Source of the DNA: Streptacidiphilus jiangxiensis
GTDB taxonomy: Bacteria; Actinomycetota; Actinomycetes; Streptomycetales; Streptomycetaceae
NCBI RefSeq assembly: GCF_900109465.1
Contig: NZ_FOAZ01000009.1
Span: 124,001-188,000, forward strand
Direction: 5' to 3'
Length of the DNA stretch: 64,000 nt
Part shown: piece after piece, positions 34,347-44,960 of the stretch
Layout: the number at the start of each line of letters is the position of its first letter
Numbering within the stretch: the first letter of the stretch is position 1
Position numbers and translations under genes: made by a program
Notes under the pieces: model-generated
Seen by the model: only the letters and a program-made list of their open reading frames with translations
Database searches by the model: none
What the model was told of the DNA's origin: nothing

Positions 34347-34952
34347 TCAGTCAGCAGGGCGTTCCTGTTGCAGGCCGAGATAGGTCCAGGTCACTCCCGG
34401 CCGGGCATGCGGGTCCTCGCGCTGGGCGAGGTGAAGGACTTCGAGGCCGTGCTTGCGGGCAAGCTCGATGGTCTCTTGCGCGGTGACGGCGAACATACGA
34501 CGACCAGCGGGGACGGGTCCGTGGCGGAGCGAGAGAATCACCCGACCCCGCTCGGCGAGGAGTCCGGCGAGGGTGGTCATGGCGTCCGCGCGCTGCTGTT
34601 CGTCCAGGTGCATCCAGACCGCGGTCAACAGGATCAGATCGAATCGGCGCTGCTCTGCCGTCAGACTCGGCAGGTCCGGGAGGGCGTCGGAAAGCCACTC
34701 GATGCTCTGACCGGCGTGGACGGCTTGTCCGAGCTCGCGCAGCTCGGTCGTGGGTTCCGCCGCCACGACCCGGTGCCCCTGCGCGGCGAGAGCCGCGGCG
34801 TCGCGCCCGCTCCCCGCCCCGACATCCAGAACCGAGCCAGGCTCCGCTGGGAAGAGGTGCAGCACCTCACGGTGGACTTCGGTGAAGGTCACGCTCTCGT
34901 ACTGGTCGGCCAAGGCTTCAGCGGCCTCGCCGTATCCGGCGGTGCTGTCCAT
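34347..34952 (-). CDS. Class I SAM-dependent methyltransferase
   Basis: 201 aa from the ATG at 34952 (MDSTAGYGEAAEALADQYE, a common start in this group). The frame is open further upstream, and a GTG about 42 bp earlier is an alternative. SAM motifs are SVLDVGAGSGRDAAALA, VAAEPTTEL and DLILLTAVWMHLD. The substrate is unknown. Confidence 0.75.
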   Translation of the reverse strand: MDSTAGYGEAAEALADQYESVTFTEVHREVLHLFPAEPGSVLDVGAGSGRDAAALAAQGHRVVAAEPTTELRELGQAVHAGQSIEWLSDALPDLPSLTAEQRRFDLILLTAVWMHLDEQQRADAMTTLAGLLAERGRVILSLRHGPVPAGRRMFAVTAQETIELARKHGLEVLHLAQREDPHARPGVTWTYLGLQQERPAD

Positions 34953-35160
34953 GGCACGGAGTTGGTCGTCAGGGGTCTGGCTGATCACAACGGTGGACCC
35001 TATGCCCCTGCGTTCGCACGGCGCCAGCATGGAGGCCCTGGGCCGAGGCCAGCAAAGATCGTCGGACCACCGGATCTGAGTACGCATACTCATGCGGAGC
35101 AAGGCCGAACGCCGCCAAGCTGCGGGCGGCCATCGAAACACCGCAGCTCAGGAGGCATGA

Positions 35161-35739
35161 ATGCGCCGAAATCCGGCGTCGGATCACCTCGGCTCCAGCC
35201 CGACAACAACACCCACCCTCATCACGTCCGCAGCGGCCATCCTGGGTGCTGTGCTGGCCGGCTGCAGCGCCGCACCGTCCCAGCCCGCCCCCGAGTCACC
35301 CCCGACGCCGGTCACCTCCGTCTCGACGTCGGCGACGCGCGCCGCGCTGAACTCGCGGGCACAGGCCGCAGAGCAGGTCCAGCAGGCGCTGGGCGCCCGA
35401 ATCACCCTCGACGAGGAACGCTACGGCTCGGGAACCGGCTCGCCCTGCTCAACCTCCTCCGCCACGTTGTTCACCGCACGGTGCGGACAGGTCGCTGCGG
35501 CTGTCGACACCGACGCCGCGCTGGCGCTCTCCGCCATCAAGGGACGGGTCGGCTTCGCGACACTGAGCAGGACCGCTCGGGCTCTCCTGGTGGACGCGCG
35601 CAGCTACCGGAACCTCGGCTGTGACGGGAATCCGGCTGCCGACGCCACCCGGCACGCGTGCCTGGCACCCTCCGCGGCCCTCGCCCAAGCCTTCCCTGAT
35701 CTGCGGGACGGGATCAACCTCGCCTTGAGGGGCCAGTGA
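35161..35739 (+). CDS. Putative lipoprotein
   Basis: 192 aa with a strong SD (AGGAGG). A hydrophobic segment ends in the lipobox AVLAGCSAAP (Cys at about residue 35), followed by a Ser/Pro/Thr-rich linker and a globular domain with four Cys. The N-region before the hydrophobic core is long for a lipoprotein. It is coupled to the next gene by a GTGA overlap. Confidence 0.65.
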   Translation: MRRNPASDHLGSSPTTTPTLITSAAAILGAVLAGCSAAPSQPAPESPPTPVTSVSTSATRAALNSRAQAAEQVQQALGARITLDEERYGSGTGSPCSTSSATLFTARCGQVAAAVDTDAALALSAIKGRVGFATLSRTARALLVDARSYRNLGCDGNPAADATRHACLAPSAALAQAFPDLRDGINLALRGQ

Positions 35740-36539
35740 CCACGCCACCCCGTCCGACCACGGCAGCGCCTTCGCCAGTCCCGTCCCAGACTGCGGCACG
35801 GTCCGGAATCGGCTGTCTGGTGGCCGCGTTGGCAGTCTGCGCCATCACGGTCGGCAGCCTGATGTGGGCGTGGCAGTCGCTCCGCGACCGGGTCAACCCG
35901 CCCGGACCCAACGTGTCAGCCCTCGCGACGTCCGCGCCGGTTGTCGCGGCCGACCAGAACGCCGCCGCGCAGGTGGAGACCGAACTCACCCGCGTCCGAC
36001 ACCTGTTGCCATGGATACGCCCCGTGACACAAGGCGTCCAGGACACCTGCGCTGCACAGGAGATCGACGCCACCTCCATCGGCAGCTGGCCGACCTGGAC
36101 CCCGGTGCAGTGTCTGCGGACAGTCGTCTGGTTCGGAAGCTTCAACGGTCCGCTCCCTGCCGCTTTGAACCGCCTCGACGCAACAATGGAGCGCGCCGGG
36201 ATGCAGCCGGACGGCACCGCGATCAACCAGCTCCTCACGAGCGATCACACGCAGACCCCCGCGCTGAACTTCGCCTTCGGCGACTACCGTGACCAGAACT
36301 GGACCGTCGACCTCACCGTGGACGCGCCGCCCGACCTGCGCCAGGCCCTCCTGAGCAACCCGGACCTGCTGATCTCAACCAGCCCCCTGTCCGCACCGCC
36401 GAGCACGTTCACGCGCACGTACCGGCCGGTGCAGACCAGCGAGCTGACAGCCAAGGTGACGCCGCCCGACTACGTGGTCGGTGTACGCCTCAGGCTCGGG
36501 TACTACCAGCAGTCGCCGACAGCGGCGGCTTCGCCGTGA
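35736..36539 (+). CDS. Hypothetical membrane-anchored protein
   Basis: 267 aa with a GTG start inside the lipoprotein's stop. One helix near residues 24-46 (GCLVAALAVCAITVGSLMWAW) anchors a ~215-residue exported domain. The pairing suggests the two act together at the cell surface. Function unknown. Convergent with the methyltransferase gene, 3 bp apart. Confidence 0.6.
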   Translation: MTTPPRPTTAAPSPVPSQTAARSGIGCLVAALAVCAITVGSLMWAWQSLRDRVNPPGPNVSALATSAPVVAADQNAAAQVETELTRVRHLLPWIRPVTQGVQDTCAAQEIDATSIGSWPTWTPVQCLRTVVWFGSFNGPLPAALNRLDATMERAGMQPDGTAINQLLTSDHTQTPALNFAFGDYRDQNWTVDLTVDAPPDLRQALLSNPDLLISTSPLSAPPSTFTRTYRPVQTSELTAKVTPPDYVVGVRLRLGYYQQSPTAAASP

Positions 36540-36542
36540 CAT

Positions 36543-37316
36543 CTACGCGCCCAGGACACCTGAGCGCTGGTCCGCCTGCAGGACGAAGAACAGGAAGCAG
36601 AGGAAGCGTTCCTTGAAGTCGGGGAACAGGTCGCGGCCGGCAGGGTCGGCGTCCGGTTCGCTGATGACCGTGATGCGGAAGCCGGCTGCGGTGAAGGCGT
36701 CGGTCATCGCGTGCAGCGGCCGGTTCCAGAAGCGCAGTTGGGCGGTTTCGCCGCCCATCGTCCACTCCTCGATCCGGTCGTAGGTGGCGAAGTAGTCGGT
36801 CTTGTTCCCGGCCAGGTACTCGCTGCCGTGGACGGCGAAGGGGTGGTCGACGGACATGATCAGCCGGCCGCCGGGCTTGAGGACGCGTCGCACCTCGCTC
36901 AACGCGGGCCCCCAGTCCTCCAGGTAGTGGAACACCAGGGAGGCGACGACGTCGTCGAACGAGTCGTCGGGGTAGGGGAGGGGGCTCCCCAGGTCGGCCA
37001 CCCGGAGGTCGGCGTCCTCGCCGAGCCGACGCCGGGCCAGCTCCAGCATCCCGGCGCTCGCATCGAAGCCGCTGACCGTCGCGCCACGCTCACGCAGCGC
37101 CGCGAACAGCGGCCCGGAACCGCACCCGGCATCCAGGATCCGCCGCCCGGCCACGTCCCCGGCGAGCGCCAGCATCGCGGGACGCTCGTAGTAGGCGTTG
37201 ACGAGGCTGGTCTCGTTCCCGCTCGAGTACGCCTCGGCGATGCTGTCGTAGTCGTTGACCGTCGCCGTGGCGGCGCCCGTGTGGCTCTCGTGCGTCCGGT
37301 GATCGTCTGAAGTCAT
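36543..37316 (-). CDS. Class I SAM-dependent methyltransferase, third gene of the uxaC operon
   Basis: 257 aa, ATG at 37316 inside the stop of the fructuronate-reductase-like gene (ATGA), so it is translationally coupled to uronate genes. SAM motifs: RILDAGCGSGPLFAAL, GFDASAGML, SEVRRVLKPGGRLIMSVDHPF. This is the UbiE/Methyltransf_11 group. A methyltransferase is not part of known uronate breakdown. It might methylate a sugar acid such as a uronate carboxyl, or simply be hitchhiking. Confidence 0.83.
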   Translation of the reverse strand: MTSDDHRTHESHTGAATATVNDYDSIAEAYSSGNETSLVNAYYERPAMLALAGDVAGRRILDAGCGSGPLFAALRERGATVSGFDASAGMLELARRRLGEDADLRVADLGSPLPYPDDSFDDVVASLVFHYLEDWGPALSEVRRVLKPGGRLIMSVDHPFAVHGSEYLAGNKTDYFATYDRIEEWTMGGETAQLRFWNRPLHAMTDAFTAAGFRITVISEPDADPAGRDLFPDFKERFLCFLFFVLQADQRSGVLGA

Positions 37317-38749
37317 GGTGCGGGAGACGTGGTCCGCCGCCGGTTCGGTTCCTGGCCGAACCATCGCGCTGATCGGACCAGGCTCGCGGCCAGCTCCGCC
37401 ACGGCGGAGGCAAGCTCGGCGTCGGTTCCCAGCTCCGGAGCGAGGAAGGTGAGCACGGCCCGTGCCGCCTCCGGAAGCGGACCGGACGCGAGGGCCGGGT
37501 CCACGTTCGGGTCGCGGAGCGGCGCGCCGTGGCCGCGCAGGTGCAGGAGCCAGGCGGCGAGGACGGTGGTGGCGCCGGTCGGCAGGCGGCCCGCGGCGCG
37601 CTCGGCGCGGAGGGTCGGCAGGATGCGGACGGGGAGCTTCTGGGAGCCGTCCGCGGCGATCTGGGCGAGGGCGTGGCGCAGGCGGGGGTTGGCGAAGCGC
37701 GCCAGCAACCGTTCCTGGTAGGCCGCCAGTTCGGACGGCGGCAGCGTGAGGCGGGCGGAGGCCTCGCGCCACCACGCGAGCAGTGGGTCGCGGCACCCGG
37801 GATCGGCGACCGCCTCGGCGACGGTGGCGTGACCGCGCAGCGGGCCGAGGTAGGCGAGGAGCGAGTGGGCGCCGTTCAGGAGCCAGAGCTTGCGCTGCTC
37901 GTACGGGGTCACGTCGGGGACGAAGTGTGCTCCGGCGTCCTCCCAGCGCGGGCGCCCGGCCGGGAACGTGCCCGCGAGCACCCACTCGGTGAACGGCTCC
38001 GTCACCACCGGCGCCGCGTCGGCCCGGCCGGTCGCCTCGGCGACCTCGTCCAGGTCGGCCGGCTCCGTGGCGGGGGTGATCCGGTCGACCATCGTCGTCA
38101 CCCAGCAGGCGTGCCCTGCGGCCTCGGCCAACTCGGGCCGACCCGTGGCCGAGGCCAGCTCGGCGACCACGTGGGCCAGCGCCTCGCCGTTGCCCGGCAG
38201 GTTGTCGCACGGCACGACGGCGACGAGCCCGCCGCCCGCCCGCAGGCGCGCGGCGAGGCCGGACAGGACGCGCCCGGCGGCGGTGGTGACCGGACCGGTG
38301 CCGCTGCGGAGCGCGGCGATGTCGGCCGCGACGTCGGCGCGGTCGGTGTCGAGGCCGCCGTCGGGGCGGCGGGTCCAGCCGGCCTCGGTGACGGTGAGGG
38401 TGACCACCGCCAACGCGGGGTCGCGCCAGTGGCGCAGCCATGCCTCGTGGTCGCCGCCCGCGTGGGCGGCGCTGAGCGCACCCACCACCTCGTGCCGGTC
38501 CCCGTCCGGGCCCCGGGTCAGCAGGGTGTAAAGGCCCTGCTGGGCCGTCAGCTTCTCGGCGAGGCCCGCGCTGCGTCCGGTGAACGCCGCGATGCCCCAC
38601 TCCTCCGCGTCGCCGGCGTGCTCGGTGTACCAGGCCTGGTGGGCGCGGAAGAAGTTGCCGAGCCCGAGGTGCAGGATCCGGACGGGCGCGGCCGGGCGGC
38701 CGTCACCCGCCGACCGGGAGAGCGGGGGCAAGGAGTCGACGGCGGTCAC
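37313..38749 (-). CDS. uxuB: Mannitol dehydrogenase-family oxidoreductase, probable fructuronate reductase
   Basis: 478 aa with a GTG start (38749) overlapping the uxaC stop by 4 bp. The NAD site is near the N-terminus (ILHLGLGNFFRAHQAW). The family catalytic region is VVPCDNLPGNGEAL, and KLWLLNGAHSLLAYLG carries the polyol-dehydrogenase Lys/Asn/His. With uxaC next to it, reduction of D-fructuronate to D-mannonate (or tagaturonate to altronate) is the likely reaction. Mannitol or arabinitol oxidation is the alternative. Confidence 0.8.
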   Translation of the reverse strand: MTAVDSLPPLSRSAGDGRPAAPVRILHLGLGNFFRAHQAWYTEHAGDAEEWGIAAFTGRSAGLAEKLTAQQGLYTLLTRGPDGDRHEVVGALSAAHAGGDHEAWLRHWRDPALAVVTLTVTEAGWTRRPDGGLDTDRADVAADIAALRSGTGPVTTAAGRVLSGLAARLRAGGGLVAVVPCDNLPGNGEALAHVVAELASATGRPELAEAAGHACWVTTMVDRITPATEPADLDEVAEATGRADAAPVVTEPFTEWVLAGTFPAGRPRWEDAGAHFVPDVTPYEQRKLWLLNGAHSLLAYLGPLRGHATVAEAVADPGCRDPLLAWWREASARLTLPPSELAAYQERLLARFANPRLRHALAQIAADGSQKLPVRILPTLRAERAAGRLPTGATTVLAAWLLHLRGHGAPLRDPNVDPALASGPLPEAARAVLTFLAPELGTDAELASAVAELAASLVRSARWFGQEPNRRRTTSPAP

Positions 38750-40185
38750 AGCTTGAACGCCCTTCGCGGGTTGTCGGTCACCAGCTCGGCGGCCGTCTCG
38801 AACGCCTCGTCCTCCTCGAGCCGGTGCTCGGCGACCAGCTCCGCCAGCACCCCGCAGTCCAGGCGGCGGGACATGTCGTGGCGCGCCGGGATCGAGCAGA
38901 AGGCGCGGGTGTCGTCGACGAAGCCGGAGGTGCGGGTGAAGCCCGCCGTCTCCGTCACCGCGCGGCGGTAGCGGCGGATCGCGTCGGGGGAGTCGAGGAA
39001 CCACCACGGCGCGCCCGCGTAGACGGACGGGTAGAAGCCCGCCAGCGGCGCGATCTCGCGGGAGAAGACCGTCTCGTCCAGGGTGAACAGCACCAGCTGG
39101 AACCCGTCCGCGGTGCCGTAGCGCTCCAGCAGCGGCCGCAGCGCCGTCGTGAACTCCGCCCGCAGCGGGATGTCGTGGCCGGTGTCCGGGCCGAACCGCT
39201 CGAACGTCGGGGCGTGGTGGTTGCGGGCGACCGCGGGGTGGAGCGTCATCACCAGCCCGTCCTCGCACGACATCCGGGCCATCTCCAGCAGAAGGTGGCG
39301 GCGCAGCGCCGTGCACGCCCCGTCGCTGGCCTCGCCCGCCAGCGCCGCGACGAACAGGTGCGCGGCCTCGGCGGGTTCCAGGGGGTCGGTGCGGACGTCG
39401 GCGTGGCTGTGGTCGGCGGAGGTGGCGCCGTGCTCGACGAAGTAGCGGCGCCGGGACGCCAGTGCGTGCAGGAAGCCGTCGAGGGTGCTGGTGTCCGTGT
39501 CGGCGGCCTCGCCCAGTCGGGTGACGTCCTGCGCCCAACCGGGGCGGCCGGGTTCGAGGTAGCGGTCGGGGCGGAAGGTGGGCACGACCCGTCCCTGCCA
39601 GGTCGGGTCGGCGGCCAGCGCCCGGTGCGCGGCGAGGTCGTCGCAGGGGTCGTCGGTGGTCGCCAGCACCTCGATGCCGAAGCGGCGGAACAGCGCGCGC
39701 GGCCGATATTCCTCCCGCGTGAGGCGGTCGGCGACCTGGTCGTAGATCCGGTCGGCGCTGTCCGGGCCCGGCCGCTCGGTGACGCCGAAGATCTCCGCGA
39801 GCTCCGACTCCAGCCAGTACCGCACGGGCGTGCCGCGGTAGACCGCCCAGTGCTCGCACAGCCGCCGCCACACCGCCCGCGCCTGGTCCTCGGTCAGCGG
39901 ACCGGCGCCCACGCCGAGGTCGGCCAGCGGTACGCCGCTCGCGTGCAGCAGCCGGGTGACGTAGTGGTCGGGGGTGATCAGCAGCGCCGCCGGGTCGGCG
40001 AAGGGCTCGTCGTCCAGCAGCAGACGCGGGTCGACGTGCCCGTGCGGGGAGAGGATCGGCAGCTCCCGGACGCTCTCGTAGAGCCGCCGGGCGAGCGCGC
40101 GCACGCCCGGGTCCGGCGGCAGCAGCCGGTGCGGGTGCGGTCGCAGCGGGACGGGACGGGCGGGGGCGGCTGACAGGGCGGACAT
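38746..40185 (-). CDS. uxaC: Uronate isomerase
   Basis: 479 aa, near the family norm, from the ATG at 40185. The amidohydrolase-fold metal site is in ILSPHGHVDPRLLL (His48, His50). Other family blocks are VLATTDDPCDDLAAHRAL, HGATSADHSH and FVDDTRAFCSIPARHDMSRR. It converts D-glucuronate to D-fructuronate or D-galacturonate to D-tagaturonate. It is the first gene of a three-gene operon and divergent from larA across 99 bp holding an operator. Confidence 0.92.
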   Translation of the reverse strand: MSALSAAPARPVPLRPHPHRLLPPDPGVRALARRLYESVRELPILSPHGHVDPRLLLDDEPFADPAALLITPDHYVTRLLHASGVPLADLGVGAGPLTEDQARAVWRRLCEHWAVYRGTPVRYWLESELAEIFGVTERPGPDSADRIYDQVADRLTREEYRPRALFRRFGIEVLATTDDPCDDLAAHRALAADPTWQGRVVPTFRPDRYLEPGRPGWAQDVTRLGEAADTDTSTLDGFLHALASRRRYFVEHGATSADHSHADVRTDPLEPAEAAHLFVAALAGEASDGACTALRRHLLLEMARMSCEDGLVMTLHPAVARNHHAPTFERFGPDTGHDIPLRAEFTTALRPLLERYGTADGFQLVLFTLDETVFSREIAPLAGFYPSVYAGAPWWFLDSPDAIRRYRRAVTETAGFTRTSGFVDDTRAFCSIPARHDMSRRLDCGVLAELVAEHRLEEDEAFETAAELVTDNPRRAFKL

Positions 40186-40216
40186 GCTGCGGAGTCTCGA
40201 CCCGGCGCGCGGGCCT

Positions 40217-40230
40217 GGCAATCGGTTGCC
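40217..40230. promoter_or_regulatory. Putative LacI-type operator GGCAATCGGTTGCC
   Basis: Arms GGCAA/TTGCC around four bases, in the divergent uxaC-larA promoter region. The same arms and spacing recur at 44909 upstream of larE. An additional half-site AGTTGCCG lies at about 40234. Such short palindromes are typical of LacI-family operators, and a LacI gene is in the cluster. Confidence 0.6.
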
Positions 40231-40284
40231 GCCAGTTGCCGTAGCGCCTTGCGGCGGCACGGGGTCCGTGGTGCGCTGCTGCCC

Positions 40285-41568
40285 ATGAGCGTCGACACCC
40301 CGCCCCTGCAGCGTGCCGCCGTGCTCGGCGGTCCCGGCGTCCGGCTCGACGCGGAGCAGGTGCGCGCGTTCGTCGCCGAGCGGCTGCGCGCCGAGGACCT
40401 GGACGGCCGCAGCGTCTGCGTCGTCGTCCCCGACGGCACCCGCAGCTGCCCGCTGCCGCTGCTGCTCGACGCCGTCCACGGCGCCTTGCACGGACGGGTG
40501 AGCCGGCTGACGGTCCTGATCGCGCTCGGGACCCACGCCGCGATGGGCGAGCGCGAGCTCGCCGCGCACCTCGGCTACGACGAGGGCCGCCTCGCGGAGC
40601 GCTATCCCGGCACCACGGTGCTCAACCACGCCTGGTGGGACCCGGACACCTTCGCGAGCGTGGGGATGGTCGGCGCCGAGCGGGTCGCGGAGCTTTCCGG
40701 TGGGCTGCTGCGGCAGGAGGTCGACGTGCGTCTCAACCGCGCCGTCGTCGAGCACGACGTCGCGCTCGTCGTCGGTCCGGTCTTCCCGCACGAGGTGGTC
40801 GGCTTCTCCGGCGGCAACAAGTACTTCTTCCCCGGCGTCGCCGGGGCCGAGATCATCGACCTGTCCCACTGGCTCGGCGCGCTCATCACCAGTGCCGAGA
40901 TCATCGGCACCCGCGGCATCACACCCGTCCGCGCGCTCATCAACGAGGCCGCGCAGCTGATCCCGGCCCGCCGACTGGCCCTGTGCCTGGTCGTCGAGTC
41001 CGGCACGGGCGCCCTGCACGCCGCCGCCTACGGCACCCCCGAGGACGCCTGGGCAGCGGCGGCGGACGTCTCCGCGGAGACGCACGTGCGCTACCTGGAC
41101 GCGCCGGTGCGCCGCGTGCTGTCGGTGATGCCGGAGAAGTACCAGGACATCTGGACCGCCGCCAAGGGCTTCTACAAGCTGGAGCCCGTCGTCGCCGACG
41201 GCGGCGAGGTCATCCTCTACGCCCCTCACGTCACCCGGATCTCCGAGATGCACCCGGAGATCGAGGAGATCGGCTACCACTGCCGCGACTGGTTCACCGG
41301 CCAGTGGGACCGCTTCGAGCACCTGCACTGGGGCGTGCTGGCCCACTCCACCCACCTGCGCGGCGCCGGCACCTGGGATCCGCAGCACGGCGAGCGTTGC
41401 CGGGTCACGGTCACCCTGGCCACCGGCATCCCCGAGGACGTCGTGCGCGCCGCCAACCTCAACCACCTCGACCCGGCCGCGGTCGACCTCGACGCCTACC
41501 GAGCCGACCCCGACACCTTCGTGGTGCCGCAGGCCGGTGAGGTCCTCTACCGGCTGCGGAGCAGCTGA
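40285..41568 (+). CDS. larA: LarA-family nickel-pincer racemase/epimerase
   Basis: 427 aa from the ATG at 40285; no clear SD, so it may be near-leaderless. Key LarA residues are present at the same spacings as in Lactiplantibacillus LarA (H174, K184, H200): His169 in [11 protein letters not shown], Lys179 in GGNKYFFPG (the lysine bound to the pincer cofactor) and His195 in DLSHWLG. PDGTR and ALGTH lie in the N-terminal domain. LarA homologues move hydride at C2 of alpha-hydroxy acids: lactate, malate and, in some, gluconate. Here the partner genes handle uronates, so an aldonate 2-epimerase such as D-mannonate/D-gluconate is likelier than lactate racemase. Confidence 0.9.
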   Translation: MSVDTPPLQRAAVLGGPGVRLDAEQVRAFVAERLRAEDLDGRSVCVVVPDGTRSCPLPLLLDAVHGALHGRVSRLTVLIALGTHAAMGERELAAHLGYDEGRLAERYPGTTVLNHAWWDPDTFASVGMVGAERVAELSGGLLRQEVDVRLNRAVVEHDVALVVGPVFPHEVVGFSGGNKYFFPGVAGAEIIDLSHWLGALITSAEIIGTRGITPVRALINEAAQLIPARRLALCLVVESGTGALHAAAYGTPEDAWAAAADVSAETHVRYLDAPVRRVLSVMPEKYQDIWTAAKGFYKLEPVVADGGEVILYAPHVTRISEMHPEIEEIGYHCRDWFTGQWDRFEHLHWGVLAHSTHLRGAGTWDPQHGERCRVTVTLATGIPEDVVRAANLNHLDPAAVDLDAYRADPDTFVVPQAGEVLYRLRSS

Positions 41569-41570
41569 GG

Positions 41571-43097
<1,527 letters not shown>

Positions 43098-43107
43098 GCC
43101 CCGTCGC

Positions 43108-43791
43108 TCAGGCCTGCGGCGCCGCGATCTGGGCCGCGAGGTGGCCCGCGCCGTAGCCGTTGTCGATGTTGACCACCGCCACGCCGGGGGAGCAGGCGTT
43201 GAGCATCGACAGCAGCGGCGCGACCCCGCCGAACGCCGCCCCGTAGCCCACGGAGGTCGGGACGGCCACGACCGGCGCCGACACCAGCCCCGCCACGACG
43301 CTCGGCAGCGCCCCGTCCATCCCTGCCGCGACGACGAGCACGCGGGCCCGGCGCAGCAGGTCCAGTCGGGCCAGCACGCGGTGCAGGCCCGCGACGCCCA
43401 CGTCGACCACCAGCTCGGTGGCGCGGCCCAGGTGAAGCGCGGTCAGCTGTGCCTCGCGGGCGACGGGCAGGTCCGAGGTGCCCGCCGCCAGGACGACCAC
43501 GAGGCCGCCGGAGGGCTCCGGTGGCAGTGGCGGCCAGGCCAGCAGGCGGGCGTCGGTGTCGTGGCGGGCATCCGGCAGCTCGGCGAGCACGGCACGGGCG
43601 AGCTCGGGCGCCGCCCGGGTGAAGAGGGTCGGTGCGGCCCGTTCGGCGACGGCGGCGGCGATCGCGCGGACCTGGTCCGGCGTCTTGCCCTCGCAGTAGA
43701 CCGCCTCCGGATAGCCACGGCGGGCCGCCCGGTCGTGGTCGAGGTGGGCGAAGTCCTCCAGTGCTGCGGGCGGCGTCCAGCGGTCAGTCAC
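43108..43791 (-). CDS. larB: Nickel-pincer cofactor carboxylase/hydrolase LarB
   Basis: 227 aa with a GTG start at 43791, overlapping the larE stop by 8 bp. The C-terminal PurE-like domain is clear: VVVLAAGTSDLPVAREA, VVDVGVAGLHRVL, VVAAGMDGALPSVVAGL and PTSVGYGAAFGG. The early block YPEAVYCEGKTPDQV is the LarB signature. LarB carboxylates the pyridinium ring of nicotinic acid adenine dinucleotide and cleaves AMP, giving P2CMN, the first step of the cofactor. Convergent with larC. Confidence 0.95.
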   Translation of the reverse strand: MTDRWTPPAALEDFAHLDHDRAARRGYPEAVYCEGKTPDQVRAIAAAVAERAAPTLFTRAAPELARAVLAELPDARHDTDARLLAWPPLPPEPSGGLVVVLAAGTSDLPVAREAQLTALHLGRATELVVDVGVAGLHRVLARLDLLRRARVLVVAAGMDGALPSVVAGLVSAPVVAVPTSVGYGAAFGGVAPLLSMLNACSPGVAVVNIDNGYGAGHLAAQIAAPQA

Positions 43792-44797
43792 GGGTCGTCA
43801 CCTCTCCGGCGCGCGGTGCCTCGGTCGTCGGTACGTTGGTGCGCGCTGCCTGGACCGACGGTACCTCGGCCGCCCTTGCCTCGGCGCCCGCTGCCTGGGC
43901 CGACGGTGCCTGGGCCGCCCTCACCTCGGCGCGCGGCGTCTCGCCCGGCCGCACCTCGACCAGCGGCAGCGTGAACGCACCGGACTGGATGCCCGCCAGG
44001 TCCAGGGCGACCATCCGGAAACCTGCCCCGCGCACCGCCGCAAGCAACGGCTCGCGCAGCGGTCCCGCCGCGCGGGCGAGGTCCTCCACAGGCAGCTCGA
44101 CGCGGGCCACCTCGCCGTGGTGCCGCACCCGGCCGTCGCCGAAGCCGAGCGCACGCAAGGCGTGTTCGGCCTGCTCGACCTGGGCCAGCTTGGCCGGGGT
44201 GACCTCCTCGAAGTGCGGGATCCGCGAGGCCAGGCAGGGTGCGGCCGGCTTGTCCGCGCAGGGCAGCGCGAGAGCGCGGGCGATCCGTCGGACCTGCGCC
44301 TTGTCGATCCCCGCGTCCGCGAGGGGACGCAGCACCGCGTGCAGGGTCGCCGCGCGGCTGCCGGGCCGGTCCGGGCGCAGCACGTCGTCGGCGTTCTCGC
44401 CGTAGGCGACGGCGGCGAGACCGTGCGCGGCGGCCACGGACTCCGAGATCCGGGTGAACAGCTCGTTCTTGCAGTGGAAGCAGCGGTCCGGGCCGTTGGC
44501 CCGGTAGGCGGGCAGCTCGCCCTCGGCGGTCTCCACCTCCACCAGACGGGCGCCCAGGTGCGCGGCGACACGGTGCGCCCCGGCTCGCTCGTCCGAGGCC
44601 AGGCTCGGCGAGACACCGAGCACCGCCACGACCTTGTCGCGTCCGAGCGCGCGGAGCGCCAGGGCCAGCAGGACGGAGGAGTCCACACCGCCGGAGAAGG
44701 CCACCCCGAGCGGCGCGCACCCGCGCAGCAGCGCGGTCACCCGTTCCTCGGCCCGCGCCTCCGCACCGGACAGGGCGGCTGTCAGGGGGTCGGTCAC
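43784..44797 (-). CDS. larE: ATP-dependent sulfur transferase LarE
   Basis: 337 aa. PP-loop SGGVDSS at 35-41; GRDKVVAVLGVSPSLA follows. Cys106 and Cys109 form RCFHCK, and Cys180 and Cys188 lie in LPCADKPAAPCLASR. Cys188 probably matches the sacrificial cysteine of Lactiplantibacillus LarE. LarE adenylates the pincer carboxylates and installs sulfur. The last ~55 residues are an Ala-rich tail with a 15-residue repeat (AEVRAAQAPSAQAAG / AEARAAEVPSVQAAR) outside the family's normal fold. First gene of the larE-larB pair. Confidence 0.94.
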   Translation of the reverse strand: MTDPLTAALSGAEARAEERVTALLRGCAPLGVAFSGGVDSSVLLALALRALGRDKVVAVLGVSPSLASDERAGAHRVAAHLGARLVEVETAEGELPAYRANGPDRCFHCKNELFTRISESVAAAHGLAAVAYGENADDVLRPDRPGSRAATLHAVLRPLADAGIDKAQVRRIARALALPCADKPAAPCLASRIPHFEEVTPAKLAQVEQAEHALRALGFGDGRVRHHGEVARVELPVEDLARAAGPLREPLLAAVRGAGFRMVALDLAGIQSGAFTLPLVEVRPGETPRAEVRAAQAPSAQAAGAEARAAEVPSVQAARTNVPTTEAPRAGEVTTRD

Positions 44798-44908
44798 CTG
44801 CTACCTCCTCGACGCACAGGCACACGCGCACATGGGCCCACGCGCACACGCGCCCAAAGCACCGGATCGGCGCCTGTGCGCGACTCTAGGCCGCGCCGCC
44901 ACCGGGCC

Positions 44909-44922
44909 GGCAACCTGTTGCC
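44909..44922. promoter_or_regulatory. Putative LacI-type operator GGCAACCTGTTGCC upstream of larE
   Basis: Same GGCAA-N4-TTGCC pattern as at 40217, here extended by one C/G pair to 16 bp. It sits 112 bp before the larE start, between lacI and larE. A related half-site GTGTTGTC follows at about 44925. Confidence 0.6.
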
Positions 44923-44960
44923 GCGTGTTGTCGTGCGCTTGTGGCCGCTTCCGGCCGACG

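Noticed and set aside
40285-41568. Plain lactate racemase assignment for larA
   Set aside because: The family is right, but the neighbours are uronate genes and no lactate permease or dehydrogenase is present. The specific substrate is left open.
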